A stretch of 64,000 nt of DNA, taken from contig NC_045145.1 in NCBI RefSeq assembly GCF_008831285.2, positions 8,308,802 through 8,372,801 of the forward strand, written 5' to 3'. The notes below the pieces were generated by a model that was not told the DNA's origin, ran no database searches, and saw nothing but the letters and a program-made list of their open reading frames with translations. The stretch's first letter is position 1. Every line of letters begins with the position of its first letter. This stretch comes from Nymphaea colorata. Its lineage: Eukaryota; Streptophyta; Magnoliopsida; Nymphaeales; Nymphaeaceae. The translations under genes and the position numbers were made by a program. Below are positions 34,030 to 45,278 of this stretch, in pieces.

Positions 34030-35651
34030 TATGAAATCACTAGGCTCCTGGCCCTTGTAGATCTACGAACAGGTAATTGATCATTTTCAATTTGTATGTC
34101 TATATCTTGTTCGTGTTCATCAGTATGATCTACACTTAATTCATCTGGATCTGATGCATTGTCTGTATGATTTGTATTCATGTCATCCTGGGAGACAACA
34201 TAATCATACACATTTATATTCTCTTTATCAGGTCTACTTTCAGTATCCTGTATTTCCTCAAAATTGAGGTTTTGTAATGCATCTAACCCAAATGAGCCAT
34301 CTTCCAGGAACTTAGCCTTATCTATTTTCACAATATGTGGTGTATGAGATGGACAATAAAACCTATAGCCTTTCGATCTTTCTAGATAACCAATAAAGAA
34401 ACCACTGGTTGTTCTAGGATCAAAGGCTTTTATGTAGGGGTTATACAATTTAGCTTAAGCAGGACATCCCCATATGTGCATATAAGAAAGAGAAGGTTTC
34501 CTACCTGTCCATAACTCGTAAGTAGTTGTGGGAACAGCTTTAGTAGGAACCCTATTCTATATATGCACTGCTGTCCTGAAAGCTTCACCCCACAAGGTTA
34601 GAGGGAGAGTAGAGTAATTTAATATAGCTCGAGCCATTTCTTTAAGCGTACGATTTCTTCTTTCAGCAACACCATTTTGGTAGGCGCTGCCTGTCATAGT
34701 GTATTGAGGCACAATGCCTTATTCCTTTAGAAATCGCACTAATGGTCTCTCCCTTTGTCCCATCTCAATGAACCTACCATAATATTCACCACCTCTATCA
34801 GATCTGACTATCTTGATAACTTCACCGGTTTGTTTCTCTACTTCTTTCTTATAGTCTTTGAAAACTTGACATACATCAGATTTTTTAAAGATTAAGTAGA
34901 GATACAAATACCGAGAATAGTCATCTATAAAAGTGACGAAATACTTTTCGCCTGTGTAACAAGGAGGAAAAAGTCCACAAACATCTGTGTGAACAATTCC
35001 TAACTTTTCAGTACATCGCTCGGCACCTTCTTTATATATGTTAGTTTGCTTTGCCTTTATGCAATCTACACATATGTCGTTATCTGTAAAATCAAGAGAT
35101 CGTAAGATCCATTCATTTAAGAGTCTCCTTATTCTCTTTTCAGAGATATGACCCAAACGGCGGTGCCATAGCATGTATGAATCATCCTTTATGGTACTAC
35201 GCTTATTGCCAATTATATTATGACTAGAAACCAACGATTCAGGAGATTGGATCTTCACATTCAACTTGTATAAACCATCACACAAAATAGCAGAACCAAT
35301 TTCAACAAGATCTTTATAAATCAGCATTTTTGAATTTTCAAACTTTAAACAGAAATCAAATTTGTCCAGTCTTGATACAGAAATTAAGTTTCTACTATAT
35401 GATGGAACAAAGAAAACATCATGAAGATCCAAAACAAAGCCAGTATCAAGCCTAATCTGGCATTCTCCTACAGCTTTCACATGTGAGCGCATTTTGTTTC
35501 CTGAGAAAATGCTCATCTCATGTAGTGTTGGTTCCCTTTTGCTCAGAAAATCCTGTAAATTATTGGCAATATGTACAGTAGCACCAGAGTCAATCCACCA
35601 GCTATTAATAGGAACATGTAACATATTACTTTCAAGTGAAACAAATGACAT
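34030..35651 (-). pseudogene. Copia element 3 protease and integrase
   Basis: Protease: WWIDSGATVHIANN with the catalytic D-S/T-G triad near 35590. The pre-integrase and zinc-binding part reads HRRLGHIS...ICVDCIKAKQTN (H-x3-H, C-x2-C, at about 35165-35060). The catalytic core has HTDVCGLF, FIDDYSRYLYLY and RSDRGGEYYG, giving the first two acidic residues, and after a stop (TAA at about 34720) NGVAERRNRTLKEMAR supplies the third. Two further stops (about 34558 and 34457) break the C-terminal part (TTSGFFIGYLERSKGYRFYC). The frame ends at about 34030, one shift away from the RT frame. Confidence 0.88.
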
Positions 35652-36430
35652 GTTACCTGGGCTAAGTTAGTCTGCGCAGTTTGAGAAGCAGCTTGTCCTG
35701 TTGACTTCTTCTTGGCACTCCTTTTCATTGAACTTTTCTTTATGCCAACTTTACCAGCCCCAGAGTGAGAAACCATATGTGCACTTTGCAACTTCTCACA
35801 TTTCATTCTATCCTCATCTTCAACACACTTAGACATCAATTCATTGAATGTCCATTCAGTATTATGTATGTTGTAACTGATCTTAAAAGGAGTATATTCA
35901 GCTGGTAAAGAGGTCAAAGTAAAAAATACCAAGAATGATTCAGAAATAGTCAACTTCATATCATTCAATTGAGAAGCAATGTTCCTCATTTCTAACATAT
36001 GCTGGCGAATGTTACCCCCTCCTTGATATTTCATAGATATTAACTTTGACATTAGGGTACTGGCTCTGGCTTTATGAGAACTGACAAACTGAGCTTCAAC
36101 TGCATCCAAGAACTCTCTCACCGATCTACAAGGTGGGATAGCACCACGTATGTTCTTAGCGACCATTGATTGCAAAAGCAACAAACTTAGTCGGTTAGAA
36201 CGCTCCCACTTGTCAAAATATACTATTTCATTATGTGTACTTTCTGGTGTAAGAGGTGGTGGCTCAGGTCGCCTCAAAGCCATATTTAGATCCATATACC
36301 CCAATGTAAACACAACATTTTCTTTCCATTCAGCATAATTTGAATCATCAAGTAAAGTGATAGAATTTGAGCCCTTAAAATAAATAGATCCAGGCACTGC
36401 AGACGACAAAAGACATCCATAAGTTGACAT
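35543..36430 (-). pseudogene. Copia element 3 gag and start of protease region
   Basis: Codes for the capsid-like Gag: MSTYGCLLSSAVPGSIYFKG at the N-terminus, LLDDSNYAEWKENVVFTL (about residues 25-42), then the UBN2-type middle (YFDKWERSNRLSLLLLQSM, FVSSHKARASTLMSKLISMK) and a basic stretch (KKSSMKRSAKKKSTGQAA). The CCHC zinc knuckle expected after the basic stretch is absent and the protease region follows within about 30 codons in another frame, so a deletion removed it. The end of this frame overlaps the protease frame and is not meaningful. Confidence 0.85.
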
Positions 36431-38183
36431 GCATTATATGAGACAAACCATAAGGAACAGTAAACCAAATAAAATGCTCTTTATGTTTACTATTTCCAAG
36501 ACAAATACCCGGGGTCATTAGGACACTACTTTGGTAATATACCTAATACGCACATGTATTCCGTCTTAACTTTATCTAGTAAAACTAGGAAATGTAAATC
36601 CAAATTATAGTTAAGCATAACACCTTTGGGTGTAAAATGACAGAACTATGTAAGGATCTATTTTCTTATTTTACTCTACTTATTCTCCTGAACTTAATAC
36701 ACTACCTTTGGGTAATTATGCTACTTCAAATGAGAATAAGTACAACATTAAAACACTAATGTGCCTTTAAATCATGCGTAGTCACTTTGGTGAGGTATAA
36801 CATGATTTAACTAATCATAGGCTCCTTACATTAGCGTTATCGTACAACTTTATGATCATGCAAAAATTTAACCTTAGCATAATCCTAAACAAAACATGAT
36901 ACAAAAATATAATATGTCACAACAACACATTTAAAATGAAATACACGAATCACATGAATCATTTCTGCATAATCAATAATGTTATCTAAATTATTAATTA
37001 AAGCTCCATAAAACATAATGAATTGGTCCCGTATCGATCTAATATGATCGAACAAATCCATTAATCACTTTAAATGGGCATAAAAACACATATAGCAGCT
37101 TCCTCTAGCTTAGAACCAGTCCTGTATCAGTCCTAAATGGACCGAACCGGTGGAAAACTAAATGAACCGGTCCGAAAAAGGAAAAAACCGGTCTCAAACA
37201 ACTCTGAATCGGTTCAAAAGTGCCCAAACCGGTTCTAAAAACGAACGAACCGGTCTGAAAATCAACTGAACCTGTCCAGAAAAGATCTGAATCGGTCCTA
37301 AAATGCCCGAACCGGTCCTGAAACAGCCCGAGTCGGTCCTGAAACGGACCGAATCGGTATCTAAAAGCCTGAACCGGTCCTGAAACGAACCGAATCGGTC
37401 CCCCAAAAGCCTGAACCGGTCCTGAAACGAACCGTATCGGTTTTGAAATGGACCGAATCGGTTCAGTTTATAAAATCAGACCGAATGGATACGGATCGGG
37501 TCCAACCGGACCCGACCCGAAAAGTTTGAAATCAAAGCGGGCGGGCGTAAGTCGAGCGGCAAAGGAAAACGTTTTTTTTTTTTTTTTAAAACGTTTATGA
37601 AACCGGGTCGGGTCAACATGACCCGACCCGGGTCCGACCCACCCCGCCTTCCGCCCGACCGGCTCCCGCTCGACCTAGCGAGCGGTTTCAGGGAAACAGA
37701 AACCGCCGCTCGTCTGCCATACGCCGAACGGCAGGGAACGGCAGAAACCTCCTCCGGCAGGCTATGGGTGGGCGCCGGCAGGTCTCACGGCGCTGTCCGG
37801 CGATGGGGAAGAGCCCGGCGGTGGAGATTTGGAGGTGGGTGCCGGAATCGGGCGAAGCCCTTTCTCCCGCTCCTCTGCCCTCCTATGTTGGTTCTTTCAG
37901 AAATTGAAAGAGAAAAACGGGCATACAGAGATGGATGGGCGCCGGCCGTCGCCCAAAACGGCGGTCGCTGCCCGCCATGCCGCCATAACCGCCGGCCCCG
38001 TGCTTCTCCGTCTCCCAACTCTCTGCCGTCCCCTTTCCCTCAAAACAGAACCGACGGCTTCCATCACCCACGCGATGGAGACCGTCGCCCTCTTTCCACA
38101 TTTCTGCCCTATTCTCTTTGCGTGAAAACAGAATGCAAAAAGGGAAACGCGCAGAGGAATCGTGGAGTGGACCCATAACCCAT
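36431..38183 (-). other. Long 5' leader of copia element 3
   Basis: 1.75 kb between the 5' LTR and gag, unusually long for copia. It holds a 21-bp-period repeat field (about 37135-37470), a 29-bp near-perfect palindrome (37603-37631), a T run and, at 37630-38170, a GC-rich stretch with overlapping frames on both strands (longest 193 codons, plus strand) that show no domain and are taken as composition artefacts. Confidence 0.7.
37135..37470 (-). repeat. Degenerate tandem repeat of about 21 bp in the copia leader
   Basis: About 15 units with the consensus raaccggtcctgaaacg plus a short spacer, spaced 20-22 bp. Because the period is near 21, the minus strand reads as a 7-residue repeat (DRFRxFR-like), but no start or family supports a protein. 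Confidence 0.85.
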
Positions 38184-38589
38184 TGTTGGAGCTTTGCTAG
38201 AAATCTAGATAGTGCACAAACGAAAATGCAGAAATTCGAAAGAGACATTCATGATTCATGTGTTTCAAATAGGGCGGAAGTAGAACCTGTAGAGGCGACC
38301 GCCGACTGAATGTCGGCGGCTGTGGGAAGAACGGCTACAGTCCCCATAGAGTCGTTCTCCTGCGGAGGTAGCGGCGGCGGCGGCGGCGGCAATGGGTTTC
38401 TCTCTTCAGCCATAGCAGCTCAGTGACGGGGACAGGCAATTCACGTATGGCTAAGGGGACCGATTACCCAGACGGTGAAAACTGAATATGTCTCACACCA
38501 TCACAAGACACAAGTATTTAAACTTAAGGATCCGAAACGGATATGGACCCGTATCGACGCAAGACTATCCAGATGAGGAAATCCCAACA
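38184..38589 (-). repeat. 5' LTR of copia element 3 (406 bp)
   Basis: Right LTR, about 96% identical to the left one, with six GGC units instead of four. On the minus strand it would drive transcription of the element. The bases following it (a, then tgggttatgggtcc) should be the primer binding site; I could not assign a tRNA. Confidence 0.95.
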
Positions 38590-38594
38590 GACCC

Positions 38595-39155
38595 CCCTCT
38601 TGAACTTATTCAGTTCCTCCACAACTTTTGATTAGCAGCTTTTGGCTATAGTCGTCTAAATTTTTGTAGCTGGTACTTCTTTTTTGTTTTCCTATTTGTA
38701 TAACGTTGATATCTGAGTAAAAGTATCGGAGGACTCGTCCAGCAGGTTTGATGAGATAACACAATGAAATAGCCGAGGTGCATATGGTTCTATATAATAC
38801 TCTTTGGCAACTATAAAATAGGCAGGAAGCATACTTCCCAGCATGTTCCGATAGAAATAGCCAGGGTTTTAGGGTTTCAGACTTTGAGGCTCCAAGCACC
38901 TTAACGCCCTGCGCAACTCCTCTTTACGAAGCGCTAATTGGCGCTCCTTTACCTTCGCCAAGAACGAGTTTCAATTAATTTCTCAGAACTTATAACCAGT
39001 TATCTTTAAATAAGTAAAATTTGAGCATGTTTTTGGTAAATTCTCCTGAAAAATCCATGTGACAACATGCGTCTGTCGACTTCTCGATCATAACTTCATT
39101 AAACAGAAAGGGAACCTACTGACATCTTGCATGCCAACACACGACTGGCCTTTCC
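38595..39155. other. Unique sequence right of copia element 3, no gene recognised
   Basis: Contains a 97-codon minus-strand open frame (38606-38899) without recognisable domain. This is the original flank into which the copia element inserted. Confidence 0.35.
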
Positions 39156-39704
39156 TTGGCAAAGCTTGGCCCTATATACATGGAAAATTGTGAATTGACA
39201 ATCTTAGCATTGATGGCAGCTCTGTGGTTGGAAACCCACTTGTCATCTTGGCTTCACGGTGGGAAAGAATATCCCGTGGAACGATTCCTCAAGGGTGTAC
39301 GTGGTTTCCAAATATTTGAAAGAGATAAGAACTTGGCATCTTGGCCAGATTTTCCATTCAATAAGCCCTTTAATAATCTCCCCAAGTGTCACGCAACTGT
39401 AAAAACTTGGCAACCTTTGCTTCAAATTGCAGCAACGCCGGGAAATGAAAAACACTATATATATATCTCTCATGATAAAATCGTAGTTTACATTGTAAAA
39501 ACAGAACAAGCAAGGATGCCCTACAGCAAAGGAGAAATGGAGGGGAAGTCACTAATCAAGAGCGGAAAAACTACACCTGCATGGTCATCCTCTGTTGGGA
39601 AACAACCACTTCCGAGTTTCAGTGACTCCGAAGGTGAGATTATTGATCCCATGCAGTTAAATCCGGTTAACCTAGCCCTTTTTGTTGTCATTGTTGCGGT
39701 GTGA
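39156..39704 (+). CDS. Hypothetical 182-codon reading frame
   Basis: Opens MAKLGPIYMENCELTILALM and ends LNPVNLALFVVIVAV, a short hydrophobic C-terminus that could be a membrane tail. The middle has a WLETHLSSWLHGGKEYPVER segment. No domain is recognised, and the amino-acid composition alone does not prove coding. It lies about 560 bp upstream of the NF-YB-like gene on the same strand. It could be a fragment of a transposon-borne or host gene. Confidence 0.3.
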   Translation: MAKLGPIYMENCELTILALMAALWLETHLSSWLHGGKEYPVERFLKGVRGFQIFERDKNLASWPDFPFNKPFNNLPKCHATVKTWQPLLQIAATPGNEKHYIYISHDKIVVYIVKTEQARMPYSKGEMEGKSLIKSGKTTPAWSSSVGKQPLPSFSDSEGEIIDPMQLNPVNLALFVVIVAV

Positions 39705-40068
39705 GAGTGAGGGAGAAGGGTGTTGTCTACATATGCAAAGTTGGCACTTATATGTCTTCATGTGTGTTTTTTACATATAATTTTTTACCATTTTTTTCCC
39801 TTTTTTCTCCCTTAACAGTGTGATTGGCTCCTCCTCTGTGCGATTTGATATTGTTTAATCTTGAAAAGATCCAAAGACAGTGATACTTCTTCAGCTTGTT
39901 TGGTGACCAATTAATTAATTATATTCTTCAATGCGCAAGGCCTTTATTCAGATTGATATTTATATTAATTTGCTTTTATCCGTTAAAACAAGAAAAGGTT
40001 AGTGCCACAGATTTGGTCATTATAAGATCAATAGCTTCACGTCGTTCTATTAGTAAATGTATGGATAT

Positions 40069-40070
<2 letters not shown>

Positions 40071-40103
<33 letters not shown>
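40071..40103. repeat. (CT)n microsatellite upstream of the NF-YB-like gene
   Basis: About 16 CT units, ending 70 bp before a TATA box at 40174. CT-rich tracts at such positions are common in plant core promoters. Confidence 0.9.
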
Positions 40104-40104
<1 letters not shown>

Positions 40105-40172
40105 GTCGTCTAGTCGTGCCAAACTCAAAGAGCGAATTAGATACTGGGTCACCCCCGGAAAAAAACTGCGCA

Positions 40173-40180
40173 TATAAAGT
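40173..40180 (+). promoter_or_regulatory. Probable TATA box of the NF-YB-like gene
   Basis: gcgcatataaagtc, a good TATA element about 90 bp upstream of the recognisable NF-YB homology. A transcript would start near 40205. Confidence 0.45.
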
Positions 40181-40265
40181 CATATTCCTTTATCAGTTCA
40201 ATATTAACATTCCGATCTAACCCCATGAACTTGTTGGAGCAGCAGCAGAGGAGCTACTGGAGCAG

Positions 40266-40484
40266 TTGGTACCAACGGAAGACATAATGAGGATTATGCG
40301 AAAGTGCCTGCCTGCTCATGCTAAGGTCTCCGACGAAGCCAAGCAGGCCGTCCAGGAGAGCGTGCTTCGCTTCATCTCCGCCGTCACCAGCATCGCCGGC
40401 GAGCACTGCAGGCAGCAGCAGAGGCAGGTGGTGACGAGTGAAGACATGCTCGTCGCCCTCAAGCGGCTCTGCTTCAATGGCTAA
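40266..40484 (+). CDS. Truncated NF-YB-like (CBF/NF-Y histone-fold) protein
   Basis: NF-YB pairs with NF-YC through a histone fold and with NF-YA binds CCAAT promoters. The frame reads EDIMRIMRKCLPAHAKVSDE (about 40275-40335), AVQESVLRFISAVTSIAGEH and SEDMLVALKRLCFNG, aligning with the alpha-1 to alpha-3 helices of NF-YB, nearest the LEC1 and general NF-YB types. The frame stays open upstream (ELLEQLVPTED aligns with EQDR..PIAN), but the first in-frame ATG is 40287; an upstream ATG at 40225 is in another frame. The C-terminal helix (LGF.DYI.PL..YL..YR) is absent: it stops right after alpha-3. GC-rich codons suggest a real, recently active gene. It could be a small NF-YC-binding protein without full function, or a decaying duplicate. 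Confidence 0.65.
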   Translation: MVPTEDIMRIMRKCLPAHAKVSDEAKQAVQESVLRFISAVTSIAGEHCRQQQRQVVTSEDMLVALKRLCFNG

Positions 40485-42233
40485 TCAGGAGCACGCTGAA
40501 CCTATCGTTGGGCCACAACAGGGAAGATCGAGGTGCCCGCCTCTGATTTGCATGCTCCACGGCCCCCGTTTATAATATGTATACAAATATATACACACAG
40601 AGACATTATGTGATTTGGAAGACTTGAGAGTGCTGTCGATTTCCTGCGCGTGCGTGAAGTTCATGATGGCATGTACATCTCTATATTTGTTTTCTTCAAG
40701 TTTATTTACTTCTATATATGTGCCCACACGAAGAGCTTAGGAGCTGCATTTCTGCAAATTAAAGTCATTGAATGGTAAATGTGGCTATGCAAGCACTAAG
40801 GAGACCAGTACCCTCTCTGATAAATTAACCAACCTGTTTATTTATTGACAGTCTCCCTAATCGAAATTAATAAAGGTTGAATGTAAGCTCCAAATAACTC
40901 TCACACCAAATGCAAGTTTGCGTGTAAAATTACTCACCCATTACCACTCCTTTTAATTAATAATATCACGGGATATTCAAACCTAAAATCAAACAGATAT
41001 ACTAATAACTTTTGCTGACATTTTCAGGCACAGACGTGCTTGATTTACTAATGAAACTGATCTCTCTCTCTCTCTCTCTTGCGCGCGCACACACACACAC
41101 ACACACAAGTTGGTAAAAACCAGACCACTTGCATTTTTTTTGCAATCTAATCTTATAAAATATAATCTTAAGAGTGTTTTGATGTGAAACATATATTAAG
41201 TTACTCATTTTCTTACTCAAATAATGTTTTTTTAATAGTAAAAAAAATGGATCTCTTATACCATCAAAATTTTGGTAGTATAAAAATCATTTAGTTTTAC
41301 AAAAATGACTTGAACCGAAACATGATTTATATTAAACTAGTGTTTATGAAGGTTCACATCTTGTTTAAAGCATTTTTTTGACATGAATGTCAGTACAGAA
41401 GGGTCAAGTGTCCAAGAAACATCAAAAAATTAATTGGGGGACCACGACATTCAGATGCTAAGTTATCAACCTAATAACTTGATCATGTCCTGCTACAAGC
41501 TGCACATATATATGGCTTAAACGGATGTCAATATTTAACCACATACACTTTTGTAGCTTAATGTGCAGTAAGTTTTAATAGTTTTCCATACATCTATCAA
41601 TCAATAAACTTTTTTGTCCCCTAAGAGGTGAAGGGTATTTGGCCAGTCTGGCAAGTCAAGAAAGTTTGGTATTCAATTCAGTTCATATTGGTGCTACTAC
41701 ACTGGACTGCAAATGATGGATGCATGACATTTTAGTTAACTGGTATACCAGTAATTCCCACTTAAGTCATGAAGCAGCTCTTGACGTCAGGGGTGAGGGA
41801 AATGAAAGGGACTTCAGTTCCCTTAGATACCCAAATCGATTAACATTTCTTGGTTCAAGAAACAAGCTCTAAATAAGGACATTGCATTTTATGTAAGGAA
41901 AAACCCGTCAAAAATGAAGTATCAATGGTATCACTAGGATATAAAGTTGCCTTTAATTGGTTTATCATAAAAAAATTTGGTCTATATCTTGGCTTTCGGT
42001 AGCTGGACGGACTTTCTTTTCAGCCATGAAATTGCATTGACAACCTTCTTTCGAGCCAAGAAAATGAAATGAGGATTGAAGTATATATCAGGTGGACAGT
42101 TGCACATTAGAGCTAGCTGAGTAAGGGGTATTCCCTCAAATATATTTGATGATGCTTATGAAGGGGCATGTTCACCACTTTTGGTTCATTACAAGCAAAT
42201 ACCTCTTGGCATTTGTTGGGAGGATGGTCCAGA
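40485..42233. other. Non-coding stretch after the NF-YB-like gene
   Basis: Contains a compound (CT)n(GC)n(AC)n microsatellite at 41060-41106. No coding region or clear transposon end was found. Confidence 0.4.
41060..41106. repeat. Compound (CT)n(GC)n(AC)n microsatellite
   Basis: Ten CT units, then gcgcgcgc, then ten AC units, an alternating purine-pyrimidine tract able to adopt Z-DNA in the GC/AC part. Confidence 0.92.
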
Positions 42234-42435
42234 AACAGGACGATCAATTTTGTTTTTGTGGAGTATAAAGGTATAAGATACTGTCCAATACTCAATAAAA
42301 ATTGCGGGTACATATAACAGCAGGGCCGGAGGGAAAACAGGACGCTCAATTTTGTTTTTGTGAGTATAAAGTTATAAGATACTGTCCAATACTCAATAAA
42401 ACTTGCAGGTATATAACAGCAGGGGTGGAGGGAAG
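42234..42435 (+). repeat. Tandem duplication of about 102 bp ending in a hAT-like motif
   Basis: 42234-42335 and 42336-42435 are near-identical (aacaggacg, then tactgtccaatactcaataaaa, then atataacagcaggg). Each unit ends in cagggccggaggg or caggggtggaggg, resembling hAT termini (CAGGGGCGGAGC). A third partial copy (ccaataatgattgcaggcatataat) lies at about 42622-42650, after an intervening TATAT-rich insert. Confidence 0.8.
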
Positions 42436-42650
42436 GGGGTCCAACCAGGGGCCTTGGCCCCTCTTCATATTATATTATATTATATTATATTATATATATA
42501 TATGATTTGACCTATATGAAATCTCTGAAAAATGTTATTCGACTCCCATATACAATTTGAAAATACTATTTAAACCCTCTCCTTAAAAAAAATTTCTGGC
42601 CCTTAACAGTGAGTCACATACCCAATAATGATTGCAGGCATATAATAGTA

Positions 42651-45278
42651 CTGAGCTCAAGAATGCATCTACAACAGGCAAGCTTCAATTAGCGTGACAT
42701 ATAAAAGCAATCATTTTCTCAATTTAAACCATTTTTAAAGGAATACATCCCTACAACAAATATGGACCCCCGGCGTTTAGGGAGCGTCGGAAGAAGAAAC
42801 AACTTTAGGCGATGCCTTGTAGACGTGTATTGCCGGCAAATGTCTCTATACCCATGTATATTCACGTGTCCCTTCCTGCTGCTGCAGCACATAAATCAAT
42901 GCAAGCATCGCACAATTATTTTCACTAGGAATGCTCATATCCTCTCGAGATCTTTACATCCAGAGGGTGCAATTATATTGAATAGATGAAGCAGGTTATA
43001 CATAAACATTACCATCCTGTGTGGGCACTGGGCGAAAGAGAGAGAGCAACTGCCTGAATTAAATAAATTGCAGACTTAGATATACAAGTTTCTTTACTAA
43101 ATATAATGAGACATTAAATTCATTGAGAGCATTATTGAGAACTTAAACTTTGGGTACAACAATTGAATACCAGGATATATATAATCAAGACTTGACGAAC
43201 ATAAGTAGAAACAAAATAGAACAAACACAATATTAATCAATTGAAATACTTCTATTAAATGAAATTAAAAGTCCATAGGATAGTTCACTAATGCTCAATA
43301 ATGTTTCATGAACTCTTTCTAACTAGTACAAACATGTCTTAAAAATACAATGAAATTCTAATACAAGAAGAAATTAAAATTCTCAATCTAAAAACGGTGC
43401 TTCTATTGGAGATGCTCGATGACTCCTCAATCTTCAATAGCACTTCCAATCTAACAATATGTGTGGCTTTCAATCTCCTAGTCATTAGTTCATTTCCCTC
43501 TCAAGCGGGTTGTGAATTGTCCAAGAAAGAGTATTAAACTGTGCAACACATTAAAAAGCAAAATGGCAACTATATATTGTTGCCCATGAGCAAAAACAAG
43601 ATACTTTCTATGTAAATTTGTGTATTTGTGTGCTAACCGATTACTAATACAAAATGCAAACAGACATTTAGTATATTACATGACAAAGCATCTAAGACTT
43701 CGTTAATGCCGACTAGCCCAAGTCTAGACTAATTCAATCGCATTTTGCGCATAAACTCAAAAATATGCAACCCACTATCATAGCTTACTAAAATACAAAA
43801 TGATCCTCAAACTAATAACTAGACTACGAGCTATAAATTTCAAATCATACTAATCTAAACTACTAAATTGGAACGAGAAATGCACCAACATAACAAAGGT
43901 TCAAGCAAAACATGCACTTTCTCTCTCTAGAACAGTTCATATTTAAAACCAAGTGTACCTACTAATTAACAACTAATTTTCATTTAAAACTATTGAAAAA
44001 AAGCTATTTTTCCTACCAAACTACACTATAAACCACAAAAAATATAGCCAAAATCAACATCTAACACAAAATTATGGACTTTCTCTCTCTAAAACCTAAA
44101 AATCAACATGTAGCAATACACAAGCTAAATCGGCTAAACTTAATTACTAACAACTACTCTTTACCAAAAATATTGCTTCAAACATGAGGGAACTAATTGA
44201 TCTGTTCACTACAATAAAAATTTGCAGTAAAAAAATATAGTAAAAACAAGATAAACCACCTAAACACTACGCTTGAAACCTAAAAACAATAAAGAACAAC
44301 CTGAACTATCAAATTAGCTATATTTGAATACTGGCAAGTAATTTTCATAAGAAAACTATCAACTATAATGATGAGTATGTGTAACTACATGTAACAATTA
44401 GTGTTCTAAAAACTAGAATTGAATACATAAAAAAGTACAATGCAGAATTTTAGACAATAAAAGAAATTAAAGCCTCCTACTGAGCATATTCTAATCTAGA
44501 TCGAAATAATAAAAAGCAAATGAGAACAGTAAAGCTAACTAAAAACCATAACCCCAGACTACCGATTTAACTATAACAGCAAATTATATTGAAAACTGAT
44601 TTAAGTGCTTTCTAGATTAGATTAAAAACAAAATCGACAACATCCTACACCTAGTCCACCATAAAGAACATGTCCTAATCTACCTTAAAATAGTTGACAC
44701 AATAGGGAAAACTATAATAGAATGGATACTACAACCTAGCTATCGACCATAAATCTTGCCACAACCAAGTATGTTTGACTAAAACACATAAAAATACAGC
44801 AAGCAAAGGATGGAAATATAAAGAACTTGTAGGAAATTAAGAATAATTAGATTGATGGGCAGCTAGAGGGCTCTCAGCCACAAGAACTCCTATAAATTAC
44901 TAGCTAAAACCGTAACAAATCGATAAAAACTACATATAATTATCTAATTTATGTTAATGAACAACTAAACACAACAAATAGAGAATAGAAAAGCATGAAA
45001 TCACTAAAAATCTACAGAAATTATATGTTGAACAAAGTCAACACCCTACTTAGGCTAGAAACCGAAAACTTCCTAACAAGATTAAGCCTAAACACCACTC
45101 AGTTAGTGAGAAATGATTAATCAACACCTAAACTATGTGTTTATACATTAAAGACTAATGAATCAAAGCTACAAATAGAACAGCTAGCAAAAAATAAACA
45201 ACAAAAAGCTATTGAAACTTAACGAAACTATAATCTAGCACAGTCCTAACTATTAAACATGACATAGGAACATTTAAC
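42651..45278. other. A/C-rich, G-poor non-coding stretch
   Basis: No gene recognised. From about 43060 the plus strand is rich in A and C and poor in G (aactac, ctaaaac words recur), with no open frame of note. It is the left flank of the complete hAT element. Confidence 0.4.

Larger units (their letters stand above)
31849..38589 (-). mobile_element. Full-length Ty1/copia LTR retrotransposon 3 (6,741 bp)
   Basis: Two LTRs, 31849-32248 and 38184-38589, begin TGTTGG and end CCAACA on both strands. The five bases gaccc flank it perfectly (31844-31848 and 38590-38594). Minus-strand order is 5' LTR, 1.75-kb leader, gag, protease, integrase, reverse transcriptase, RNase H, 3' LTR: the Ty1/copia order. 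The LTRs differ by about 16 substitutions plus a 6-bp GGC repeat difference by eye (about 4%), implying insertion a few million years ago or less, depending on the rate. Stops in integrase and a frameshift before RT make it defective. Confidence 0.95.

Noticed and set aside
37597-38248. Overlapping GC-rich reading frames, up to 193 codons, on both strands
   Set aside because: They lie in the untranslated leader of copia element 3 and one runs into its LTR. Equal openness on both strands and no domain indicate composition, not coding.
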